Assembly (NCBI RefSeq): GCF_003244875.1
Contig: NZ_LXXZ01000041.1
Coordinates: forward strand, 1-64,000
Source of the DNA: Stenotrophomonas sepilia
GTDB taxonomy: Bacteria; Pseudomonadota; Gammaproteobacteria; Xanthomonadales; Xanthomonadaceae
Reading direction: 5' to 3'
DNA: 64,000 nucleotides
The notes below the pieces were generated by a model. It saw only the letters and a program-made list of their open reading frames with translations, searched no databases and was not told the DNA's origin. A program made the position numbers and the translations under genes. Position 1 is the first letter of the stretch; each line of letters opens with the position of its first letter. Positions 19,701 to 28,462 of the stretch are shown here, piece by piece.

Positions 19701-19896
19701 CGATGATCTGCGTCACCGAGTCTTCGACCACCTTGGCCGATGCACCCGGGTAGGTGGCGCTGATTTCCACCGCCGGCGGCGCGACGTTGGGGTACATCGA
19801 GACCGGCAGCTTGAACAGGGCCAGGCCGCCGGCGAGCATGATGATGATGGCGATCACCCACGCGAAGATGGGTCGATCGATGAAAAAGCGTGCCAT
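16774..19896 (-). CDS. smeE: RND multidrug efflux transporter SmeE
   Basis: A 1040-residue proton-driven inner-membrane RND pump of the HAE1/AcrB family, with twelve helices and two large periplasmic loops. The N terminus is [20 protein letters not shown], and the TM4 proton relay is in [18 protein letters not shown] with the Asp pair. It works as a trimer with SmeD and SmeF. It lies 12 bases downstream of smeD. Confidence 0.97.
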   Translation of the reverse strand: MARFFIDRPIFAWVIAIIIMLAGGLALFKLPVSMYPNVAPPAVEISATYPGASAKVVEDSVTQIIEQNMKGLDGLIYFSSNSSSNGQATITLTFESGTNPDIAQVQVQNKLQLAMPLLPQEVQRQGINVAKSSSGFLNVIAFVSENGSMDANDIADYVGSNVVDRLSRVPGVGNIQVFGGKYAMRIWLDPNKLHTYGLSVAEVTAAIKAQNAQVAIGQLGGAPSVKGQQLNATINAQSRLQTPEQFRNIIVRGAQDGAELRLGDVARVELGAESYDFVTRYNGQPASGLAVTLATGANALDTAAGVDAALDDMKSFFPAGLKAEIPYDTTPFVRVSIKGVVQTLLEAIVLVFVVMYLFLQNFRATLIPTIAVPVVLLGTFGVLAMLGFSVNMLTMFAMVLAIGLLVDDAIVVVENVERIMSEEGLSPLEATRKSMGQITGALVGIGLVLSAVFVPMAFMSGSTGVIYRQFSATIVSAMALSVLVAIVLTPALCATMLKPLKKGEHHVAHRGLAGRFFNGFNRGFDRTSESYQRGVRGIIHRPWRFMGIVAALFVLMGVLFVRLPSSFLPNEDQGVLMALVQAPVGATQERTLESIAALENHFLQNEKDAVDSVFSVQGFSFAGMGQNAGMAFVKLKDWSERDANNGVMPITGRAMAALGQIKDAFIFAFPPPAIPELGTASGYTFFLKDNSGQGHEALVAARNQLLGLAAGSKKLANVRPNGQEDTPQFRIDIDAAKATSLGLSIDQINGTLAAAWGSSYIDDFVDRGRVKRVFVQADQPFRMVPEDFDLWSVKNDKGEMVPFSAFATKHWDYGSPRLERYNGVSAMEIQGEPAPGVASGDAMAEIEQLAKQLPAGFGIEWTAMSYQERQAGSQTPLLYTLSLMIVFLCLAAMYESWSVPTAVLLAAPLGILGAVLANTFKGLERDIYFQVAMLTTVGLTSKNAILIVEFAKENLEKGASLVDAIMHAVRDRLRPIVMTSLAFGMGVVPLAISTGAGSGAKQAIGTGVLGGMIVGTVLGVFFVPLFFVVVQRVFKRKSTT

Positions 19897-19908
19897 GGGG
19901 TTCTCCGC

Positions 19909-21093
19909 TTACTTCGCGTCGCCGGCCGGGGCGGCAGGCTGGGCGGCGGCCGCCGGCTTGGCCGGTACGTCGCCCTTTTCGGTGGCCTTGACCGGCATGC
20001 CGGGGCCGATCTTCTGCAGGCCTTCCACGATGACCTTGTCACCGGCCTTCAGGCCGTCCTCGACCAGCCACTTGTCGCCAACCGTGCGGCTGACCTTGAC
20101 CGGGCGTACTTCGACCTTGTTGTCCTTGCCGACCACCATCGCCGTGGTATCACCCTTCGGATCGCGGGCGATGCCCTGCATCGGCACCAGCACGGCATCA
20201 CTGCGCACGCCGCCGCCGATCACCGCACGCACGTACATGCCCGGCATCAGCAGGCCGTCCGGGTTGTCCACCTTCACGCGCAGGCCGAAGCTGCCGGTGG
20301 TCGGATCGACGCTGACTTCGGAGAACTCCAGCGTGCCCTTGTGCTCGAAGGTGCTGCCGTCTTCCATCAGGATGCTGACCGGCAGGGTCTGGTTGTCCTG
20401 CAGGCGGCCGGCGGCCAGTTCGCGGCGCAGCTGCAGCAGCTCGGCCGAGGACTGGGTCAGGTCGACATAGATCGGATCCAGCTGCTGCACCGTAGCCAGT
20501 GCATTGGCCTGGCCGGCGCTGACCAGCGCACCCTGGGTGACGCTGGACTTGCCGATGCGGCCGCTGATCGGCGCGGTGATGCGGGCGTAGCCCAGGGTGA
20601 CGTTGGCTGCGTCCAGCGATGCCTTCGCGGCACCGACATCCGCCTCGGCCTGCTTCTGCGCGGCCACGGCATTTTCCAGGTCCTGCTGGCTGACCGCATC
20701 GACCTTGGCCAGCTCGGTGATGCGCTTGGCGCTCAGCCGGGCGGCGTTGGCGGTGGCCTCGGCGCGGGCCAGCTGGGCACGGGCACTGTTGGCCTGGGCG
20801 CGGTAGCTGGCGTCCTCGATCTGGTACAGCGCCTCGCCGGCCTTGACCATGCCACCTTCGGAGAACAGGCGCTTGGCGACGATGCCACTGACCTGCGGCC
20901 GCACTTCGGCGACCAGGAAGGCGTTGGTACGGCCCGGCAGTTCGCGGGTCAGGCCCACGGTCTCGGACTTCAGCGTGACCACAGTGACGTCACCCGGGCC
21001 CTGCTCGGGGGCCTGGGGTTGGCCGCCGCAGGCAGCCACGGTCGCGGCGATCGCCAGCGACAGCGCAAAGGGTCGGATTCGGCTCAGCAACAT
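19909..21093 (-). CDS. smeD: RND periplasmic adaptor SmeD
   Basis: A 394-residue membrane fusion protein. The signal MLLSRIRPFALSLAIAATVAAC ends at lipobox Cys22. The barrel-sandwich/lipoyl halves flank a coiled-coil hairpin (about residues 95-170), followed by beta-barrel and membrane-proximal domains and an Ala-rich tail. It bridges SmeE and SmeF. It is the first gene of smeDEF, divergent from smeT, and is repressed by SmeT from the shared 207-base region. Confidence 0.96.
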   Translation of the reverse strand: MLLSRIRPFALSLAIAATVAACGGQPQAPEQGPGDVTVVTLKSETVGLTRELPGRTNAFLVAEVRPQVSGIVAKRLFSEGGMVKAGEALYQIEDASYRAQANSARAQLARAEATANAARLSAKRITELAKVDAVSQQDLENAVAAQKQAEADVGAAKASLDAANVTLGYARITAPISGRIGKSSVTQGALVSAGQANALATVQQLDPIYVDLTQSSAELLQLRRELAAGRLQDNQTLPVSILMEDGSTFEHKGTLEFSEVSVDPTTGSFGLRVKVDNPDGLLMPGMYVRAVIGGGVRSDAVLVPMQGIARDPKGDTTAMVVGKDNKVEVRPVKVSRTVGDKWLVEDGLKAGDKVIVEGLQKIGPGMPVKATEKGDVPAKPAAAAQPAAPAGDAK

Positions 21094-21232
21094 GACAGAA
21101 AGGCTCTTAGGGGAAGGAATCTCAAATCGCGCTGATACAGGCCGAAAGCGCCAGCAGGCAACGCTCACCAGCGGGGAGTGGAAGCCGGACCGGCCTGCCA
21201 CGCACACGACGGGAATGATGGGAGCGAAATAT

Positions 21233-21250
21233 ACATACATGATTGTTTGT
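21233..21250. promoter_or_regulatory. SmeT operator in the smeT-smeD intergenic region
   Basis: ACATACA-TGAT-TGTTTGT is a pseudopalindrome with one mismatch, inside the A/T-rich stretch 21228-21257. It matches the known SmeT-binding region of S. maltophilia, which overlaps the divergent promoters. A TACAAT at 21262-21267 is a candidate -10 box for smeT. The operator looks intact. Confidence 0.8.
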
Positions 21251-21300
21251 TTGTAAACCGGTACAATTCAGCCACGTTTCACCCGCACTCGTACCCATCC

Positions 21301-21960
21301 ATGGCCCGCAAGACCAAAGAGGACACCCAGGCAACCCGGGAAGGCATCCTTGACGCCGCCGAAGCCTGCTTCCATGAACACGGCGTGGCCCGTACCACGC
21401 TGGAGATGATCGGTGCCCGCGCCGGCTATACCCGCGGTGCGGTCTACTGGCACTTCAAGAACAAGAGCGAGGTGCTGGCCGCGATCGTCGAGCGCGTGCA
21501 TCTGCCTTTCATGCAGGAGCTGGAGCGCACCTCGACCGACCAGCGCGACACGCCGGTGCACGACCTGCGCGCGGTGATGATCCACTCGTTCATCGAACTG
21601 TCCGAGGACGAGCGCCTGCGCAAGACCATGGAGATCATGCTGCGCAGCGATGCGTCGGCTGATACCCGGGTGCTGACCGAACTGCAGCAGGCCGGTTTCC
21701 GCGATGGACTGGACCGGATGGAACGTGCCCTGCGCCGGGCAAAGGACCTGGGCCAGCTGCGCGAGGGTGCAGACCCGAAGATCGCCGCACGCATGCTGCA
21801 TGCCACCGTGCTGGGCGTACTGCACGGTGCGATGGTCGAACCGGAACTGATGGACCTCAAGCGCGATGGCATGCTCGCACTGGACATGACCCTGGCCGCC
21901 TACGTGAAGGACGGCGTGTTCGTTCCCGGCACCGTGCCCGAGCCGCTGCCCGAGGCATGA
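21301..21960 (+). CDS. smeT: TetR-family repressor of smeDEF, SmeT
   Basis: A 219-residue TetR-type repressor, exactly the SmeT length. The N-terminal helix-turn-helix covers about residues 12-58 (TLEMIGARAGYTRGAVYWHFKNK). The C-terminal domain binds ligands and dimerises. Residue 166 is Leu; from memory, Leu166 to Gln is an inactivating change in an SmeDEF-overproducing strain, so this allele looks wild-type at that site. The start was set at MARKTKEDTQ; a longer frame runs across the operator. Confidence 0.95.
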   Translation: MARKTKEDTQATREGILDAAEACFHEHGVARTTLEMIGARAGYTRGAVYWHFKNKSEVLAAIVERVHLPFMQELERTSTDQRDTPVHDLRAVMIHSFIELSEDERLRKTMEIMLRSDASADTRVLTELQQAGFRDGLDRMERALRRAKDLGQLREGADPKIAARMLHATVLGVLHGAMVEPELMDLKRDGMLALDMTLAAYVKDGVFVPGTVPEPLPEA

Positions 21961-22005
21961 GCGGGGTCGCTGCCGCCACCGCAGCCCCACTGTGAGGACA
22001 GACCC

Positions 22006-22998
22006 ATGATCCTGGACAACGTGGTGTGGGGCTTCATCGGCTGCGGCAGCGTCACCGAGAAGAAGAGCGGCCCCGCCCTGGCCAGCACACCCGGCTCACG
22101 GGTGGCGGCGGTCATGCGCCGCAATGCCGCATTGGCCGAAGACTATGCGCGGCGCCACGCGGTGCCACGCTGGTACACGGATGCCGACGCGCTGATCGGC
22201 GATCCGGACGTGAACGCTGTATACGTTGCAACACCGCCCTCCACGCACATGCAGTACGCATTGCAGGCGATTGCGGCGGGCAAGCCGGTCTATATCGAGA
22301 AACCCATGGCCCTGGACCTCGCCGAATGCGAGCGCATCCTGGAAGCCAGTGCACGCCGTGGCGTGCCCGTGTTCGTCGCCTACTACCGCCGCGCCCTGCC
22401 CCGATTCGCGCAGGTGAAGCAGCTGCTGGACAGCGGCGCGATCGGTACACCGCGCAGCGTTCGCGCCACCCTGCATCGGCCGCATTCGGTGAATGCCGCA
22501 TCGCCGGACTTCTGGCGGACCAATCCCGCGATCTCCGGCGGCGGGCTGTTCGTCGATCTGGGCTCGCACACCCTGGACCTGCTCGATCATCTACTGGGGC
22601 CGCTGAGCGATGTGCGCGGCCTGGCCAGTTCATTGGCCGGCGCTTACGCCGCCGAGGACAGCGTCTCGATGTGCTTCCGCATCGGGCCAGGCGTGCATGG
22701 CATCGCGCAATGGAGCTTCTGCGCGTTCCGCCGCCAGGATGAGATCGAGATCACCGGCGACCGCGGCCAGCTGCGTTTTGCCACCTTCGAGGATGTACCG
22801 GTGGTGCTGGAGACCGAAGCCGGTGTGCAGACGTTCGACATCCCCAACCCGTCGTCGATCCAGCAACCGTTGATCGCGCATCTGGTGGACGAGCTGCGCG
22901 GCAGCGGCCGTTCGCCCTCGACCGGCATCAGTGCTGCCCGCACCAGCGCGGTGATCGACCAGGTACTGCAGGACTACCGCGCCCGGCAATCGTGCTGA
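22006..22998 (+). CDS. Gfo/Idh/MocA-family oxidoreductase
   Basis: A 330-residue NAD(P)-dependent dehydrogenase. The Rossmann motif is GFIGCGSVTEKKSGPAL near the N terminus. The family motif YIEKPMALDLAECERIL holds the EKP Lys (about residue 97), and a C-terminal alpha/beta domain binds sugar or a related substrate. The substrate is unknown. It follows smeT on the same strand by 45 bases, and its transcript ends at a strong bidirectional terminator. Confidence 0.9.
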   Translation: MILDNVVWGFIGCGSVTEKKSGPALASTPGSRVAAVMRRNAALAEDYARRHAVPRWYTDADALIGDPDVNAVYVATPPSTHMQYALQAIAAGKPVYIEKPMALDLAECERILEASARRGVPVFVAYYRRALPRFAQVKQLLDSGAIGTPRSVRATLHRPHSVNAASPDFWRTNPAISGGGLFVDLGSHTLDLLDHLLGPLSDVRGLASSLAGAYAAEDSVSMCFRIGPGVHGIAQWSFCAFRRQDEIEITGDRGQLRFATFEDVPVVLETEAGVQTFDIPNPSSIQQPLIAHLVDELRGSGRSPSTGISAARTSAVIDQVLQDYRARQSC

Positions 22999-23008
22999 GC
23001 GCCAACGC

Positions 23009-23034
23009 AAAAGGCCGCCCTGCGGCGGCCTTTT
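23009..23034. terminator. Bidirectional intrinsic terminator
   Basis: AAAAGGCCGCC-CTGC-GGCGGCCTTTT has a GC stem flanked by A and T runs, between the convergent oxidoreductase and hslU genes. Confidence 0.85.
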
Positions 23035-23094
23035 CTGTTGCAGCGGATGGAGTCAGGGCCCTCGCCGTGGCGAGGGATCCGGCCGGATCGGGCG

Positions 23095-24468
23095 TTACAG
23101 GATGTAGCGGCTCAGGTCCGGGTCCTGCACCAGCTCACCCAGGTGTGCATCGACGTAGGCGCTGTCGATGGCCAGGGTTTCGCCATCGCGGTCCGGTGCC
23201 TCGTAGCTGAGCGAATCCAGCAGGCGCTCCAGCACCGTATGCAGGCGGCGCGCGCCGATGTTTTCCTGGCGCTCGTTCACCTGGAACGCGATCTCGGCCA
23301 GGCGCTCGATGGCATCGGCGGTGAAACTGACCTTGACGCCCTCGGTGGCCAGCAACGCTTCGTACTGCTTGGTCAGCGCAGCCTTCGGCTCGGTCAGGAT
23401 ACGCACGAAATCACCCTTGCTCAGCGCACCCAGTTCCACGCGGATCGGGAAACGGCCCTGCAGCTCCGGAATGAGGTCGCTGGGCTTGGCCAGGTGGAAC
23501 GCGCCCGACGCAATGAACAGGATATGGTCGGTCTTGATCGTGCCGTACTTGGTGGACACGTTCGAGCCTTCCACCAGCGGCAGCAGGTCGCGCTGCACGC
23601 CTTCGCGGGAGACATCGCCACCGCCCACGTTGTCGCCGCGCTTGGCAACCTTGTCGATCTCGTCGATGAAGACGATGCCGTGCTGCTCGCAGGCCTCGAT
23701 CGCCGCGGTGCGGATATCGTCTTCGTTGACCAGCTTGCCGGCTTCTTCCTCGATCAGCAGCGGGCGCGCAGCCTTGATGGTCAGCGTGCGCTTGTGCGCC
23801 TTCGCGCCGCCGCCGAGATTGGCGAACATCGACTTCAGCTGCTGGCCCATTTCCTCCATGCCCGGCGGGGTCATGATGTCCATGCTGACATTGGCGGCCA
23901 GGTCGAGCTCGATCTCACGCGCGTCCAGCTCACCGTTGCGCAGCATCTTGCGGAACTTGATGCGGGTCTCGTTGTCCTGCGCTGACGGTTCGTTGCGGGC
24001 GACTTCAGGATCGAAACCGATGCCGCCGCTACGACGCGGCAGCAGCGCATCGAGGATACGGTCTTCGGCGCGTTCTTCGGCCTGGGTACGCACGCGCACC
24101 TTGGCCTGTTCGCGGTACAGCTTGACCGCGGTATCAGCAAGGTCACGGATGATCTGCTCGACGTCCTTGCCGACGTAGCCCACTTCGGTGAAGCGCGTGG
24201 CTTCGACCTTCACGAACGGTGCGTTGGCCAGCGTGGCCAGGCGGCGCGCGATCTCGGTCTTGCCGACACCGGTCGGGCCGATCATCAGGATGTTCTTCGG
24301 CATCACTTCATTGCGAAGCTCCGGCGCCAGCTGCATGCGGCGCCAGCGGTTGCGCAGGGCAATGGCCACCGCGCGCTTGGCGTCGTGCTGGCCCACGATA
24401 TGCCGGTCCAGTTCCTGCACGATCTCGCGCGGGGTCATGGTGGCGGAGGAAACTTCGATCTTCGACAT
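23095..24468 (-). CDS. hslU: ATP-dependent protease ATPase subunit HslU
   Basis: A 457-residue AAA+ unfoldase of the HslUV (ClpYQ) protease. Walker A is GPTGVGKTE, Walker B is [10 protein letters not shown], and the C-terminal [12 protein letters not shown] is the tail that docks into HslV. The intermediate I domain covers about residues 110-240. The start at [17 protein letters not shown] gives the usual length; the open frame upstream runs through a repeat. It is separated from hslV by a SMAG repeat pair but is probably cotranscribed. Confidence 0.97.
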   Translation of the reverse strand: MSKIEVSSATMTPREIVQELDRHIVGQHDAKRAVAIALRNRWRRMQLAPELRNEVMPKNILMIGPTGVGKTEIARRLATLANAPFVKVEATRFTEVGYVGKDVEQIIRDLADTAVKLYREQAKVRVRTQAEERAEDRILDALLPRRSGGIGFDPEVARNEPSAQDNETRIKFRKMLRNGELDAREIELDLAANVSMDIMTPPGMEEMGQQLKSMFANLGGGAKAHKRTLTIKAARPLLIEEEAGKLVNEDDIRTAAIEACEQHGIVFIDEIDKVAKRGDNVGGGDVSREGVQRDLLPLVEGSNVSTKYGTIKTDHILFIASGAFHLAKPSDLIPELQGRFPIRVELGALSKGDFVRILTEPKAALTKQYEALLATEGVKVSFTADAIERLAEIAFQVNERQENIGARRLHTVLERLLDSLSYEAPDRDGETLAIDSAYVDAHLGELVQDPDLSRYIL

Positions 24469-24494
24469 GGATGTGCTCACGGATTCAGATGCAT

Positions 24495-24552
24495 GTAGAG
24501 CCGAGCCATGCTCGGCTGACGGGCAGCCCTGCCGAGCATGGCTCGGCACTAC
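24495..24552. repeat. SMAG-type REP dimer in the hslV-hslU gap
   Basis: GTAGAGCCGAGCCATGCTCGG and its inverted copy ending in CTAC fill most of the 94-base gap between the two protease subunit genes. Confidence 0.8.
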
Positions 24553-24562
24553 AGAAGAGCGG

Positions 24563-25114
24563 TCACAACTCCTCGACCACCACGTTGCGGTTGGTGTAGA
24601 TGCAGATGTCGCCGGCGATGCCGATCGCCTCGCTGGCGATGGTGCGTGCATCCAGTTCGGTGTGCGCCATCAACGCGCGCGCGGCCGACAGTGCATAGGA
24701 ACCACCGGAGCCGATGGCGATGATGCCGTCCTCCGGTTCGATCACATCGCCGGTGCCGCTGATGATCAGCGAGGTTTCCTTGTCAGCCACTGCCAGCAGG
24801 GCTTCGAGCTTGCCCAGGCGGCGCTCGGTGCGCCAATCCTTGGCCAGCTCGACCGCGGCGCGCTGCAGCTGGCCGTGCTTTTCCAGCTTGGCTTCGAACA
24901 GCTCGAACAGGGTGAAGGCATCGGCGGCGGCACCGGCGAAACCGGCCAGCACCTGGCCGTCGCGGCCAAGGCGGCGCACCTTGCGCGCGTTGCCCTTCAT
25001 CACGGTGTGGCCCAGCGTGACCTGGCCGTCGCCGGCAATGGCCACGTGCTCGCCGCGACGGACGCAGACGATGGTGGTGGCGTGGAAAACGTTGGGGTTC
25101 TGACTGGGGTCCAT
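24563..25114 (-). CDS. hslV: ATP-dependent protease proteolytic subunit HslV
   Basis: A 183-residue proteasome-like threonine peptidase. The conserved TTIVCVRRG core normally begins right after the initiator Met, but here about 12 residues ([12 protein letters not shown]) come first. Either a propeptide must be processed to expose the catalytic Thr, or the true start differs. GDGQVTLG and [11 protein letters not shown] are family motifs. It lies in the xerC-hslV-hslU order on the minus strand. Confidence 0.95.
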   Translation of the reverse strand: MDPSQNPNVFHATTIVCVRRGEHVAIAGDGQVTLGHTVMKGNARKVRRLGRDGQVLAGFAGAAADAFTLFELFEAKLEKHGQLQRAAVELAKDWRTERRLGKLEALLAVADKETSLIISGTGDVIEPEDGIIAIGSGGSYALSAARALMAHTELDARTIASEAIGIAGDICIYTNRNVVVEEL

Positions 25115-25199
25115 GATGCCTCCGGGGTGACAGAACCAGAGGTGGGGACTGCGCTGCGCCCTTCAAGCCACCCGCGACCGGCTGACGCAGGGGCAACGT

Positions 25200-26096
25200 T
25201 CAGCTTTCTCCGCTGCCCTCGTTGCTGCGTCGCCGCTTGGCGCGCGGATGCGCGGCGTCGTAGACCTTGGCCAGGTGCTGGAAATCGAGGTGGGTATAGA
25301 TCTGCGTGGTGGCGATGTCGGCATGGCCCAGCAGCTCCTGCACACCACGCAGGTCGCCGGACGATTCCAGGATGTGGCTGGCGAAACTATGCCGCAGCAT
25401 GTGCGGGTGCACCTGCTTGAACAGGCCCTGGCGCTGCGCCAGCTGGCGGATGCGGATCTGCACCGCACGCTGGCTGATTGGCCCGTTGCGACCGGGGAAC
25501 ACCGGCGATGCCGGACCACCGCCACTTTCCGCGCGCCACGCCTGCAGCGCTTCGCGTGCCGGCCGCCCGAACGGCACCCGGCGCTGGCGGTTGCCCTTGC
25601 CCAGCACGTTGACCAGCCCGCTGTCGAAATCCAGGTCGCGCCAGGTCAGCGCGCAGACTTCGCTCAGGCGCAGGCCGGAGGAATAGAACAGTTCCAGCAG
25701 CGCGCGGTCACGGCGGCCGAGCTCACCTTCCGGCTCCAGTTCGACCAGCTGCACCGCCTCATCGGCGTCAAGGACCTGCGGCAACCGGCGCGGCGCGCGC
25801 GGTGCCTTCAGCGTCGCTGCCGGACTGACCTCGATGCGCCCGTGCTTGAGCAGCCAGGCATAGAAGCTGCGGCAGGCCGACAGGCGGCGTTGCAGGCTCT
25901 TGGCCGACAGGCCGCGGCGATGCTCGTCGGCGACGAACTGGCGCAACGCATCGGCATCGAGCGCCTCCACCGCTACGCCACGCGGTTCGGCCCAGACCGC
26001 TAGCGCGTCCAGGTCGCGGCGGTAGGCGTCAAGCGTATGCGCCGACATCCGCCGCTCCACCTGCAGGTGCTGCAGGAAGGCCTGTACCGCGCTCAT
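25200..26096 (-). CDS. xerC: Site-specific tyrosine recombinase XerC
   Basis: A 298-residue tyrosine recombinase resolving chromosome dimers at dif with XerD. An N-terminal SAM-like DNA-binding domain ([19 protein letters not shown]) precedes the catalytic domain. The catalytic residues are visible in [12 protein letters not shown] (Arg), [12 protein letters not shown] (Lys), [12 protein letters not shown] (His and Arg), [16 protein letters not shown] (His and nucleophile Tyr). The dapF-DUF484-xerC order supports XerC and not XerD. Confidence 0.93.
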   Translation of the reverse strand: MSAVQAFLQHLQVERRMSAHTLDAYRRDLDALAVWAEPRGVAVEALDADALRQFVADEHRRGLSAKSLQRRLSACRSFYAWLLKHGRIEVSPAATLKAPRAPRRLPQVLDADEAVQLVELEPEGELGRRDRALLELFYSSGLRLSEVCALTWRDLDFDSGLVNVLGKGNRQRRVPFGRPAREALQAWRAESGGGPASPVFPGRNGPISQRAVQIRIRQLAQRQGLFKQVHPHMLRHSFASHILESSGDLRGVQELLGHADIATTQIYTHLDFQHLAKVYDAAHPRAKRRRSNEGSGES

Positions 26097-26112
26097 CGTC
26101 GTCCGGTCCTGC

Positions 26113-26787
26113 TCAGTCGTGGAAGCGCTTCAGGCCAGTGGCCAGGGCGTCGCCCATCATGCGCAGGAACAGCGTGCCCATGCCCGGGTAGAAGCGGTTC
26201 GGGTCGTGGCTGCCGACTGCGATCAGGCCGACGCCCGGCAACGGCAGCAGCGCGGTGGTCTGCACTTCCTCGCTGCGCACGCCGTACAGGACGGCATTCT
26301 TTTCCGGCTGCAGGCGGCCGCAGATCGGCTCGCCGTCGTTCAGGCAATCGCGGAACGGGCCCAGTTGCGGATCATCGGCAGCAATCACCTGCAGCCAGTC
26401 GGCCTGTTCCAGCCCGGCCACCGGCGCATGCACCACCAGCCGCACCAGGTCGCCGGCGAAGTCTTCCTGCAGCGATGCGGCCATCGCGCGCAGGGTATCG
26501 GCCGCGTTGTCCTGCTTCATCAGTGCCAGGGTCAGCTGGTGCGTGCGCACTGCCAGGCGTTCATTGACCTGGGCGGTGGCGCCCAGGTCGGCCAACCGTC
26601 GTGCCAGCTCGCGGTTCTTCTCGCGCAGCACTTCCAGCTGGTAGCTGGCCAGTGATGCGGTCGGGCCGTCATCGCGCGGCACCACCAGGGTCAGGGCCAG
26701 GTCCGGGAACTGCTTGAGGAAGCCGGGATGTCGCCGCAACCAGGCAGCGACTTCATGGGCCCCGAGCTTGTCGACGGTTTCGGTCAT
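26113..26787 (-). CDS. DUF484 family protein
   Basis: A 224-residue cytosolic protein of the DUF484 family, with a GAF-like fold, usually encoded between dapF and xerC in gammaproteobacteria. A short N-terminal helical region ([18 protein letters not shown]) is followed by a coiled coil and the GAF-like domain. Its function is unknown; the conserved link to xerC suggests a role near recombination or cell division. It overlaps the dapF stop by ATGA. Confidence 0.88.
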   Translation of the reverse strand: MTETVDKLGAHEVAAWLRRHPGFLKQFPDLALTLVVPRDDGPTASLASYQLEVLREKNRELARRLADLGATAQVNERLAVRTHQLTLALMKQDNAADTLRAMAASLQEDFAGDLVRLVVHAPVAGLEQADWLQVIAADDPQLGPFRDCLNDGEPICGRLQPEKNAVLYGVRSEEVQTTALLPLPGVGLIAVGSHDPNRFYPGMGTLFLRMMGDALATGLKRFHD

Positions 26788-27635
26788 GCCATCCACTCCC
26801 CTTCGAAGACGAATGCGGTCGGGCCCGCCATCACCACCGGCTGGCCATCGCCCGGCCACTGGATGCGCAGGTCACCTCCGGGCAGGCTGATGCGCGCATC
26901 GCGCTGCAGGCGGCCGCGCTGCATCAGGGTCACGGCGGCGGCGCAGGCACCACTGCCGCAGGCCAGGGTCTCGCCGACACCGCGCTCGAACACGCGCAGG
27001 CGGGCGTGCGCCGGGCCCATCACCTGGGCGAAGCCCACGTTCACCGAGCGCGGGAACGACGCGTGCTGCTGCAGCAGCGCACCGACGCGTTCAACCGGAG
27101 CGGCATCGATCAGGCCCACTTCGATCACCGCATGCGGGTTGCCCATCGACACCGCAGCAAAGCGGACGCTCTCCCCCTGCAGCGGCAGCAGGTATTCCTC
27201 GCGCGGATGGGCGAAGCCCATCAGCGGCACGTTGGCCGGCTCGAACGCGGGCACGCCCATGGTTACCGCGAATTGCCCATCACCGAGCACCTTCACTTCA
27301 TGGCTGGCCAGCGGGCTGTCGATGACGAACGCATCGCCCTGCGCACTGCCCTCGCGCACCAGCCAGGCCGCGATGCAGCGCGCGCCATTGCCGCACTGCT
27401 CGGAATTGGAACCGTCGGCGTTCCAGATGCGGTACGAGGCCACCGAGCCTTCCGCACGCGGCGCCTCGATGGTCAGGATCTGATCGCAGCCGACGCCGGT
27501 GTGGCGGTCGGCCAGGCGCGCGGCCAGTTCAGGCGTGGGCGGCGCAGTACCGTCACGCAGGTCGATCACTACGAAATCATTGCCCGCGCCATGCATCTTG
27601 CTGAAGCGCAAGGCCCTGGAACCGGCCTTACTCAT
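26784..27635 (-). CDS. dapF: Diaminopimelate epimerase
   Basis: A 283-residue cofactor-independent epimerase that converts LL- to meso-diaminopimelate for lysine and peptidoglycan synthesis. The two catalytic Cys are seen in [11 protein letters not shown] and [11 protein letters not shown], and the N-terminal [12 protein letters not shown] is diagnostic. The start at [13 protein letters not shown] overlaps the lptM stop by 8 bases. It is the second gene of lptM-dapF-DUF484-xerC. Confidence 0.97.
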   Translation of the reverse strand: MSKAGSRALRFSKMHGAGNDFVVIDLRDGTAPPTPELAARLADRHTGVGCDQILTIEAPRAEGSVASYRIWNADGSNSEQCGNGARCIAAWLVREGSAQGDAFVIDSPLASHEVKVLGDGQFAVTMGVPAFEPANVPLMGFAHPREEYLLPLQGESVRFAAVSMGNPHAVIEVGLIDAAPVERVGALLQQHASFPRSVNVGFAQVMGPAHARLRVFERGVGETLACGSGACAAAVTLMQRGRLQRDARISLPGGDLRIQWPGDGQPVVMAGPTAFVFEGEWMA

Positions 27636-27900
27636 TCCCGCTGCCCGCCTTCTTCGCTGGCGCGGGTGCCGGCTGGGGGGTCGTTGCAGCCGGGTCGACG
27701 GTCGTGGCCGGAGCAACGGCGCCCTGGCCCTCGGCCGGGGTCGCCTCGGTGGCGGGCTCGGCGGCCGGTTCGACGGTTTCTTCCACCGGCACCGGCTTCT
27801 GCGGCAGTACCAGCGGGCCCTTGTTGCCGCAGGCGGCGAGGAGCAGCAGCGAGGCCGCTGCCAGCGGAATCAGGATGGCGTTTCGATGGGGGATCTTCAT
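27628..27900 (-). CDS. lptM: LptM/YifL-like lipoprotein
   Basis: A 90-residue lipoprotein with signal peptide and lipobox Cys24 (LLLLAAC) followed at once by GNKGPL, the signature of LptM (YifL), which helps LptD maturation in E. coli. The rest is a low-complexity Pro/Ala/Thr tail that is longer than the E. coli protein's. Its place immediately upstream of dapF is also typical. Confidence 0.85.
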   Translation of the reverse strand: MKIPHRNAILIPLAAASLLLLAACGNKGPLVLPQKPVPVEETVEPAAEPATEATPAEGQGAVAPATTVDPAATTPQPAPAPAKKAGSGNE

Positions 27901-27948
27901 GCCCCGAGTATAGCCATTGGCGGCTGAGCGGTTCGTGCAGGGGATCGG

Positions 27949-27973
27949 GTTGCCGGCCAGCGGCCGGCACTAC
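27949..27973. repeat. Single SMAG-type REP
   Basis: TTGCCGGCCAGCGGCCGGCA with CTAC, between the DUF454 gene and lptM. Confidence 0.7.
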
Positions 27974-27982
27974 CGCAGGCGC

Positions 27983-28408
27983 TCAATCCGCGGGCGGTGG
28001 CAACGGCCGCGTCCACAGCCAGATCGCCACCACGGTCATGCTGCCGATCGAGAACCACTTCACCCAGGCGACCGGCACGCACCACAGCATGATGCAGGCG
28101 CACACCGCCATGGTGATCGTGGCCATCCACTTGCCGTAGCGGCTGACCGCACCATGTGCCTGCCAGTTGGCGATGGCCGGGCCGAAGCGCGGGTGCTGCA
28201 GCAGCCAGGTGTGCAGACGTTCGGACCCACGTGATGCAGCCCACGCCGAGATCAGGATGAATACGGTGGTCGGGAGGCCCGGCACGAAGATGCCGACGAT
28301 GCCGGTGCCCAGGCTGACGTAGGCCAGCAGCCACCACGCCCAGCGGAAACGCACCACGCGCGGTGGCGTGGCGGTATTGCGGGATGCGGGGGGCTCGGGC
28401 AGGCTCAT
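27983..28408 (-). CDS. DUF454 (YbaN-like) inner membrane protein
   Basis: A 141-residue protein with the DUF454 signature GIVGIFVPGLPTTVFILISA WAASRGSERLH, continuing into about four hydrophobic segments. The molecular role is unknown. It lies downstream of the oligopeptidase B gene's divergent neighbour group, on the same strand as lptM but separated by a REP. Confidence 0.88.
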   Translation of the reverse strand: MSLPEPPASRNTATPPRVVRFRWAWWLLAYVSLGTGIVGIFVPGLPTTVFILISAWAASRGSERLHTWLLQHPRFGPAIANWQAHGAVSRYGKWMATITMAVCACIMLWCVPVAWVKWFSIGSMTVVAIWLWTRPLPPPAD

Positions 28409-28462
28409 GGCCGCAAGGATAACGGTTCGGGGTGCCCGGCAACGCCCGGCACCCCTTCGCCG

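Noticed and set aside
15841..21135. A 1764-codon open frame on the plus strand
   Set aside because: It runs exactly antisense to smeF, smeE and smeD; the translation is His/Gln/Arg/Ala-rich with no domain. Long antisense frames are common in GC-rich genomes.
23060..23077. CCCTCGCC/GGCGAGGG hairpin as a second terminator for hslU
   Set aside because: No T-run on the minus strand, and the clear terminator at 23009-23034 lies just beyond it.
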